DNA from: Membranipora membranacea
Taxonomy: Eukaryota; Bryozoa; Gymnolaemata; Cheilostomatida; Membraniporidae
DNA length: 64,000 nucleotides
Direction of reading: 5' to 3'
Assembly (NCBI GenBank): GCA_914767715.1
Contig: OU612069.1
Span: forward strand, 11,343,387 to 11,407,386
Positions 56,523 to 64,000 of this stretch are shown one piece after another; position 1 is the first letter of the stretch; every line of letters begins with the position of its first letter. Position numbers and translations under genes: made by a program. The notes under the pieces are model-generated. The model worked only from the letters and a program-made list of their open reading frames with translations, had not been told where the DNA came from and did no database searches.

Positions 56523-56745
56523 CTAAGTGCATTTCGTCAATAAGTACAACAAGCTCGGTTTTATCTTTCTCATTCTGAATGAACTCGGATACTTTCAGCA
56601 GAGAAGTTTTCTCATCTATACTTTTCTCTATCTCATCAGCTTTCTTCTGTTTCTCAGCAAACTCTTACTGCGTTATTGTTATGGCCTGCCTGGTCTGTTG
56701 AATATCTGTTTTCAACTGTTTTAGGTGGGAGTTTTTGTTTGTCAG
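56523..56745 (-). CDS. Coiled-coil exon of the TRIM-like gene with premature TAA
   Basis: It encodes heptad-like Lys/Glu/Leu-rich sequence starting LTNKNSHLKQLKTDIQQTRQ. The stop at about 56667-56669 falls where a Gln codon would continue the helix. Both splice sites and the downstream frame are intact. Confidence 0.72.
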
Positions 56746-57921
56746 CTACAACACAAAGGTTATCGTCATAGTAATAATCATTATGCTCAATGAAATTTGA
56801 GTTGCATGAAATGGTGGGATATTATATTTATTGTACACCATGATAGGGGTCCAATGAAGTCGTAAGATCAAGCTTTTCGGATTTTACTATTAAAATCTAG
56901 ATAACAGACTTGTCTCCTTTTATGATCAGTAGTGATGGCAAATTGTCAGATTTTGATGAGACGGGACGAGACCGAGACAACAAGAAAATTCGGGACGAGA
57001 CAGGGACGAGACCGAGACATATATCGATGCCGATAAAACATTCTTCAGATATCACAATTTAAAAGAATGGTGGATATTCATTCACTATCACTAGTGCAAT
57101 CAGCTTATAGTACATTTGATTCAAGTTGTAACTTATCATCTATAGCAATAAGGAACTGTGTTGAGACCAAGTTTCATCAAAATCTGTCAGGTATTTATTA
57201 AATTATAGAAGGCTAATTCTTGCAAATTAAATTTCGTACGAATATCAGCTTGCAACACATGATTTTCATTGCCCGAATTCGTACTCGTGATTTATCGGTG
57301 TAATCCTACTGTAATCCTCCTCAGCCAATCTAAACCATAGGCCTATAGAGATAACTAAATAGTTAAACAAAGGAGAAGCTGTTTCTTCTTTTTTATTATA
57401 CCAACCAGTCTAGTGATTCAGCTTCTGGATATGCTTGGCTCAACTATCTCTTCATATTTTTATACAGTTTGATACCCCATTAGTCATTGTATCCCTTCTC
57501 CCTCTGGCCCCAGGTCCTAATCAATCAGAAAGCTCCACATTGATCATCCATTCCATCTTTTTAATGGAAGTTGTTTACAGAGATATGGCCTTGACTTATC
57601 AATCAAAACAGACAGCCAATCAGTCAAATCTGACAGCCAATCAGAAAACATTTTCGTTTAAAGTCCTACGCGCCAAAGGTGGTGTAGGGGGATTAATCAT
57701 AATTAGAATTCGGAAATCGAGCTTGCATGTTTCAAGTGTTTTCTCAAGTGCTCAAGTGTGTTATGCAAGAAATCAAGCAACACCTGTATACTTGCAGCTT
57801 TGCAGCGGACTGCAATGTTTATGTGATGTTGAAAGGAAGCGACACTTCACATCAGCTGATGAAAACATTTGACTTTGTGTACAAACAAGGATTATTTGTA
57901 TCCTGCTATTCCACTGTATAA
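56746..57921. other. TRIM-like gene intron, first part
   Basis: A near-repeat of GGGACGAGACC-type words lies at 56960-57020, with related GTCTCGACGAGACGAGA words at about 59798-59816. A 145-codon plus-strand frame at 57435-57872 has no recognisable content. Confidence 0.35.
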
Positions 57922-58149
57922 CAGGGCCGTAGATTAGAAAAAATGGTAGGGGAGGCAAAGGTCCGAGGCGAGTCCAATGCATCACCAGTAACCTCCTCCC
58001 CGAGAAATTTAAGGCATGTAATAAGCAACTGGAAATCCCAGAGGAGCTGATTCTGACATTGATTATTAAATTAGAGTGTTTTCAGGCCACTGTATTTAGC
58101 TATCTAGGGGAGGCAGTGCCTTTCTGCCTCACCTAGAACTACGGTCCTG
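57922..58149. mobile_element. CAGGGYCGTAG-family MITE, copy 4
   Basis: It starts CAGGGCCGTAGATTAGAAAA and ends CTACGGTCCTG, with GGTAGGGGAGGCAAAGGTCC and GGGGAGGCAGTGCC inside. About 228 bp, in an intron of the TRIM-like gene. Confidence 0.72.
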
Positions 58150-59636
58150 TACAATAAATAGTGTAAACTTATTCTAACTATCGTAGAGGTATAATTTTAA
58201 TAATCTTTGACACAATGATAATAAAAATAATCTTGCAGAAATGAAAGTGGATTAGAGAGATGCTGCTGCATTACCTTCCTCTAGAAAAAACTTCTTACGG
58301 AAAAATTTGCAGTACAAATTTTTAATGGTATGCGTTACATTAGAGGCCTATGAGCAGATGAAGATAAATGCAAAAGACGGAGGATGTCCGTGGTAAAGTG
58401 AACATCCGAAGGGAAGTCATTTCGACTGTGGTGTGAAAGTGTGTGATTATCCGGCCATAGCCAACCTCCGGTCGATTGCCGAAGAGGTCACTTTGTTTGG
58501 CCAGTTGCACTCTCACCACAGAGAAAAGTTGAAATGCACTTTCTCGCATTGTTCAAAATTTTGGTGTACGATATATTCATTATGGTCGCATCTGAAATTC
58601 AGGAAATTTCTAGTTGTTGCTCTATTGCAGCAGATGGGAATTCCCCACTACACGTAACATTCATGGAAAAGACAGGTCAAAAAAAAGGTTGCATAAAAGT
58701 TGTTGCGGCTAAGTGGTATACTCCCAAAAAAAGTAGCCAATCTCGAGAAAAAAGTTTTGTGATGCATGCCCTAATCCTCCATATGTCCGGTATACATGGA
58801 TGACAATGTGCGACAACCGAGACTAGCCCTAAACCCAATGACCTTTTTCAGGACCACCAATTATAAATGAAGTGATTGTTTATTTATGTCACATCATGAA
58901 AAACATACATGACATCATCATACTCGTGTTTACTCGAATCCTTTATACTGTATCATACTAATCTCTTAGATGAGATACATATAGTTTTGGTCATTACAAC
59001 CCTCACAAACTCCCAAAATGATCGATAAGAATAGTGTTTATTTGTGGCCGCTTGTCTGCAACATCAATGCAAAATACTGTATCAACAGTGCCCTTGGATA
59101 AAGCCCATATAGCTATTTTATCCCATCTCATGTAAACTTGATTGTAGGATTTTAATAGCATATAATTGCCAATTAATGACAGCAACCGTAACTAGGCACT
59201 TGAAAAAAATTCTAGGCACTATATAAATCTGTCAATGGAATTTCAAAATCGACCAATAAGAACCAGTAAAATGTGGGGCGGGTAATTTGAAATCTCTGCG
59301 GCTGTGCAATTTTGAGTCAAAGCTGATGCATTTTCACCACTTTCTAAGGATATTTTTGGAATAAGATTTTTTATTGGGATGTGTGTATGAAAAATCTGCA
59401 TCAGGCCATGCAATTTTCATCTCAATAAAGTCAAGACTGCTCATCATATTCCCAAAAAAGCAGGAGGAATTTGAATACTGCTAACCCCATTTGAATTTGA
59501 TATGGCTGGGTGATCGCTTTACATTGACTGGCCCTTTTATACCGGTCGAGGCACTTTAATAATAGTAGCGAAAGCATGACTAATAACTATCTTTCCATTA
59601 TATGATAGTCTGAATTTCAACTGACATCATATAATA
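58150..59636. other. TRIM-like gene intron, middle part
   Basis: No exon or repeat could be assigned. Two overlapping plus-strand frames at 58433-58803 show no clear domain. Confidence 0.3.
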
Positions 59637-59740
59637 ACCGTGGCGTAGTGGGTAAGAGCAGTGGGTAAGAGCAATGGGTAAGAGCGTGGACTGCTGATCA
59701 CTAGGTCACTGGTTCTAGTCTGGGTGAAGGCAATATTTTG
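59637..59740 (+). mobile_element. tRNA-like SINE head with a triplicated A box
   Basis: GTGGCGTAGTGGGTAAGAGC is followed by two further AGTGGGTAAGAGC-like copies before GTGGACTGCTGATCACTAGG and a B-box-like GGTTCTAGTC. The A-box region has been duplicated in tandem about every 14 bp, which a true tRNA gene would not tolerate. Confidence 0.55.
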
Positions 59741-61121
59741 ACCAGCTACTACCATTTACAATGCGATTAGTAGTCCCGACCTGTAGTAAGAGTTGTCTGT
59801 CTCGACGAGACGAGATACTGTCCTGCGAGACCAGGAATTGTCCCGTCTCCTTGCCATCACTAAAGCAGGAATTTCAAGATTTTAGGAAAGTTTTCTCCCA
59901 CCACCAAAGCTTGTCAAGACAGACTGATTCATAAACTTTAAACTCTTGTTATAAACATTGAATAATGGCCAGATTATTTAACCTAGATTTAGATAGTACA
60001 TTTTTGGGACTTATATGGATTAAGAGCCAGGTAAGTTTGAATATCACGGAATATCTTTGCACTGAGACAACCTAGAAAGCTGTAGAATAAATCACTTACA
60101 TCAATCTTTATCAGCTGCTGCCATTTCTTCAGCTGCTCCTCTCTCTCAGCGATCAGGTCTTCAACTGGCTCAGCGCCATGACGATAACTCTGTGAAGTAC
60201 AGCCTCTGTCTGTAGCAGAACATCTGAAAAAAAAGAAAATTAGCTTTCAAAAATCAATCAGCAGAGTCAAATATAGCTGAGGTATATGTAGCTATTATGA
60301 GTTTCAAAATTAGTAACTATTTACTGAGGAAAATGTAAATCAGTCATTACTGATTGACAGGGCATAATCTATGAATGGAGTGTCCTACATCTGATATCAA
60401 ATTCTACTTAATCAATGTGAACAAATCTTTCTGAAGTATTTGGCCCCAAAAAAGAGCACTCGCACATTGTTATATTGTGGTGTTGTGTATTGATGGCAAT
60501 TAGTAATACATCAATAAGACTGATATTGTTTGTGTTTCATAAAGACATTATATTATTGCTTCTTGCTCCAAACAGGATACAGCACAAAAAGGATGTGAAC
60601 AAGAAAACACTGTACCTACAGAGTTATAGTAAATAGGGAGTTGTCTTACATCAAGTATAGTTAAGACAACACCAGAACATGACACACATAATCTGAATTG
60701 GTTGAACTATCAACCTGGATAGGTATGAGAGAAAGTGAATCTGATCCGGTCCCTCTTGATTGCAGAAAATCAAATTTCCCGCAATGACAGTAATCTCCTT
60801 CACTTTGGTTTTGAGGGCACCAGGGGTGTTTTGTCTCGGAGATACAAAGGGTGTTAGAGCCATAGCTCGGAAAACCTCTAATTGGGATTCATCAAAAATT
60901 GGTTTAGGAGTGCTAGAACAGATCATGCATTGGGTTGGGATTGAGAGAATTTTATTTGCTTTCCATGTTCCGACTGTTATTCCCATTATAAGGGCTGTAC
61001 CATTAATTTTTGAATATGCACAGTACAATGACCTACCTGAAACAGAGAAACATCTTGCAGTCTTGACACCTGGCTTCTACCAGCCTCTCTGTACAGATTT
61101 TGCATTCTCTTGTGGTGATCT

Positions 61122-62063
61122 CTAGGAAAAGCAACACAAGCTTAGTAATCCAATTTATTAACTGTTCGCTTGTCTGGAAACTGATAGAGGTGTGACACAA
61201 GAAAAAAAATTCAATTGCATTGATATTTGGTTGCACCATAAAGGTATTATATACTCTAGCGTTGACAATGTAGTGCTCAAAACGACCCACTGAATTATTG
61301 TGAAATCCATAACACAACTCAATCTGGTTGTGCATTGCTAGTGCCTGTATCATAAAACTTATAATTGAGAACATAGGTATTGGGCATGGAGATTTTGATT
61401 ACTTGAGCATTCATAGCTATTTTTTCAGACAACAACACCATGTGGATCACTTGCAGGTGTTTTCACTTTCAATTCCATCTTGCAGCAAGTTCTGGTTGTG
61501 CATGGAAAGTGCATGGATTGTGCATAAATCATCGACTTTATCATTGAAAATATAAGAGTTGGACGTACAAATTTAGTTTATGGAACACTTATAGCCAGTT
61601 TATCAAAGAAATTCACATGTTACACCATTTACAACACTTGTAGGTATTTTTTTCTTTCAGTCAGTATAAAAATACATGAGCTTAAATTGCAATGACAAGG
61701 CTAGCTAGTTTCTGCCACTTGCCAGGCGTTCAACTGGGTCCTGTCTCTCTAGCTAGTTGAGAAGAGTACAGAGGGTCTAATCATATACTTTTGTAATATT
61801 TCATCTTCAGGTACATATTATAATAGTAAATCTTTTACCCAATGTTATAGAGACCATTGGTCCAAATCTTTCTAGTTGCACACACCCTGCATTCTACTGA
61901 ATTGTCCAAAATTCTACCCACAAGACTGACATGGTTATATAAATGCTAAGAAAGCCGATATAATTTCACTCTCTCACTGCTTTGAGATTTTTATGTTTTC
62001 AGATATTTCAGGTTTCTCAGCATACCCAAAATAAGAAATAATTTGGGGGGGAGTGTTGAACCC
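61122..62063. other. Stretch upstream of the recognised TRIM-like exons
   Basis: No RING or start exon could be identified. A repeated TGTGCATTG/TTGTGCATGG theme around 61.3-61.5 kb is weak. Confidence 0.3.
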
Positions 62064-62232
62064 ACAAACGTCGCAAACGTAAAAACGTTGCAATCTAGCG
62101 TTCCACTAACGTCGCAATCCCAAAAACGTCGCAACGAAGAGTTTTTATAACGTCGCAAACCCACAAGCGTTGCACTTTTATAAACGTCGCAATAGCTCGA
62201 ACCCACTAACGTCGCAAATGTCGCAACTCAAC
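62064..62232 (+). repeat. Irregular array of AACGTCGCAA motifs
   Basis: About ten exact or near copies of AACGTCGCAA or AACGTTGCAA occur in 170 bp, separated by 5-25 bp of varied sequence rich in CCCACTAA and AAAA. All are in one orientation. CpG-containing motifs stand out in this AT-rich DNA. Confidence 0.75.
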
Positions 62233-63434
62233 AAAAATGCCGAGTTGTCTTCTCATTAGATGCAAATTGGTGATGATGGTATGTTGCGAGATATAGATAG
62301 GAGCATACAAACTTAAAAACACAGTGGGGAATTGAATATCACCGTTATATATTGTGATATGGATAATTGTTGAGTATTTTTCAGATTATTTGAATCATAG
62401 TTTTCACTTCCTAGGGTCTTTATTGTTACCTCAGAAACCATTAATGCTGTTATAAAAGGGACGCTAATCAACATCTAGCAGATATAGTGACATACCAGTT
62501 GGTAGAGGAAACAGATCTCAAAACACTATGGGAGTTGAAATATTGAGGATATTGTACCAATTTCTATCAGAGAAAAAATTTGAACCTACTAGGATCATGA
62601 TAAAACTATTGTTACCTCAGAATTCATTACTGCTGTCTTATACGGGATGATTATCAAGATTTAGCACAAGAAAGGCGAATATCTGCATACATGTCAAGCT
62701 TGAAATATACCGTCATATTTGATATAGGCTATGCTTGAAGTGTGCTTTTACACTACTTGGAATACCAGAGATGGGAAAAAAATATTCATGAACCGCTTCA
62801 TCTCTTCATCACCTATCCCTTATCTACTGACAAAGGAATTTTTACATCATTCCCAAAATGCAACTTTATGGTTTTCATTTAAAGTTCATGATAATAAAAC
62901 GGGATACCATATGAAGCATTAGCATACAAAAAGTGGCGATTTTAGAACATCGCATTGCGTTATGGCATTTGCGTTTTCATCACTCTGTGATCTTGAGTGC
63001 TCGAGCAGCTTCGAACAAGATTTTGAGCTTGTCGCTTTCAATTTTTACAGTCTAATAAAAATTTGAATGCACCACGACAGGTTTTAGAATTAAATGCAGT
63101 TTGTAAACTCAAATCCTGGTCGAAGAATTTTGGAAAATGAACAGGAGACCTTGACTGTGGGCTGCAGGTCAATAATAGTGCAATTGCAAATTTACAGTAT
63201 TTAATATCGCTTTGTGACCAAGCGGCTCATTGTTAATTACCATGATTATATAATATATGAGTTTCCCTTTGAAATTCAAGTCAAATTCTGAATTCTCAAT
63301 ATACTTTGGGAATTCCATAAATATGCATTATGGGACCGTTATCCTCTTAAATTTTATTGATTTGTTATTGTTTACTCTCTGAAAAAGAAGTCTTCCATGT
63401 GCTACATCCTGCAAGAGCTTGGCAGACAGTAGCC
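62233..63434. other. Non-coding stretch
   Basis: It holds a loosely repeated TGTTACCTCAGAA...ATTA block (about 62425 and 62610) with similar following words (GCTGT...AT...ATCAA). No gene was recognised. Confidence 0.35.
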
Positions 63435-63494
63435 TGTCTTGACAAGCATTGCTAGAAGGAGAGGGGAATTCCACTGGCAAAGCTTGTCAAGACA
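63435..63494. repeat. Inverted pair of the CAAAGCTTGTCAAGACA motif
   Basis: TGTCTTGACAAGCATTG at 63435-63451 and CAAAGCTTGTCAAGACA at 63478-63494 are inverses except for one base and enclose 26 bp. This is the same motif as at 48.49 kb, with a longer spacer. Confidence 0.75.
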
Positions 63495-64000
63495 TGGTAA
63501 GGAACCAGCAGATGAAATTTTTGAGATATCATGATTTGCTTGTTTAGAAATAAGACCAATTGATAAAAGTTGCAGCTCACCTATGCCTGGATATACCCAA
63601 ATACCGTTATCCTACCTCTAAAATTGTAACCGGCTCTTTTTTATCTAGCCATAAAGTGAAACAATATCCATCTACTCTACCTATACATACAGTGGGATGC
63701 CTACTACCTATGGTATGGAGGAGGGGTCAATGAATAAAACTAAACAAGAGCTAAGCAGATCTGCTGTAGCCATTTCCTACTGATTATCCATTGTATTAAA
63801 TGAATCTCACATGGTCAGCCAGCGCCTATATCATATATTATATAGGACAAAATATTCACAATATTTCCATTGATCAAACTTCACAATGAACACGCTCAGG
63901 GCTCTCAGATGGTCGTTCATGTACATCTGTCTGTTACCATTGTTCATTTATGTTCAACCAGGGAGAATTGATTTACTTTCGACCATAATATTTTATTTCA
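63495..64000. other. Non-coding stretch at right edge
   Basis: No gene or repeat was recognised. Confidence 0.3.

Larger units (their letters stand above)
54783..61121 (-). pseudogene. TRIM-like gene: B-box, coiled coil, beta-propeller, with one in-frame stop
   Basis: The exons are 61121-61037 (TTRECKICTERLVEARCQDC), 60223-60100 (CSATDRGC...EPVEDLIAEREEQLKKWQQL), 56745-56523 (coiled coil, KQKKADEIEKSIDEKTSLL), 55976-55284 (beta-propeller, 231 residues) and 54914-54783 (last blade, VRDDKLAVAGWTDNNLKLFK, then TAA). All phases match. The Cys/His pattern of the first two exons is B-box-like, the middle exon supplies the helical dimerisation region, and the propeller has repeated blade-like segments (YIAALEKDNETIKLYNRR, LIYVSGQWNKTIYIL), as in NHL-type TRIMs, which bind RNA or proteins. 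A TAA codon interrupts the coiled-coil exon (Q-A-I-T-I-T-Q, stop, E-F-A-E-K). An upstream RING or start exon was not found. A single C-to-T allele or read-through remain alternatives to a pseudogene. Confidence 0.75.

Noticed and set aside
57435-57872. Plus-strand 145-codon frame
   Set aside because: No domain, splice context or homology-like motif. It contains a small direct repeat (ACAGCCAATCAG) that inflates the frame.
58433-58803. Frames with C-x4-C...H spacing suggestive of a zinc finger
   Set aside because: Spacing of Cys and His does not fit a C2H2 finger, and there is no repeat of the motif.

Overview
The window looks like a gene-sparse, AT-rich stretch of an invertebrate animal genome. 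Genes are split into short GT-AG exons, and repeats and transposon remains dominate. Three things point to an early-branching animal: the gene families present (an SLC6 transporter, TRIM/B-box plus beta-propeller proteins, a HIRAN-domain protein, a CaRF-like/PHD protein), the tRNA-derived SINEs, and the mix of DNA transposons (pogo, KDZ, 8-bp and 9-bp TSD elements). A demosponge would fit, but no species marker is visible, so that is inference. There is no sign of a prokaryotic, organellar or viral genome.

Layout, 0-9 kb. A B-box exon of a gene running off the left edge (minus strand) is followed by three diverged tandem copies of a 1.65-1.9 kb unit (1784-7105). Two copies carry a short inverted-repeat element that the third lacks, so the third shows an empty site. 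A 273-bp inverted-repeat element and a tRNA-derived SINE follow.

Layout, 9.7-24.7 kb. The main gene is an SLC6 Na+-coupled transporter on the minus strand. Its exons can be followed from TM1 to the C-terminal tail. This copy is broken: a 4.5-kb element with 9-bp target duplications splits the TM1 exon, a 785-bp element with 8-bp target duplications splits the TM3 exon, the TM1 exon has an extra T, and the exons for TM7-TM9 are missing. The 4.5-kb element carries a decayed RecQ-like helicase.

Layout, 25-36 kb. There are possible exons of an unidentified minus-strand gene, a longer 2.5-kb relative of the 785-bp element, a separate 2.3-kb inverted-repeat element with a 9-bp target duplication, and a 48-bp palindromic insertion flanked by an 8-bp direct repeat.

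Layout, 36-48 kb. A decayed CaRF-like gene ending in a PHD finger lies on the minus strand. Its long central gap holds a hairpin-forming satellite of about 17 units of roughly 59 bp, a KDZ transposase remnant, other tandem repeats and SINEs. A non-LTR retrotransposon tail lies just beyond it.

Layout, 48-64 kb. A damaged pogo-type transposase converges on a small intact-looking HIRAN-domain gene. A minus-strand B-box, coiled-coil and beta-propeller gene with one in-frame stop follows. The right end is mostly non-coding, with an AACGTCGCAA array and copies of a CAAAGCTTGTCAAGACA inverted-repeat motif.

All exon boundaries were read by eye from splice dinucleotides, reading phase and family resemblance. 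No alignment or database search was possible. Single-base frameshifts at homopolymers could be sequencing errors.
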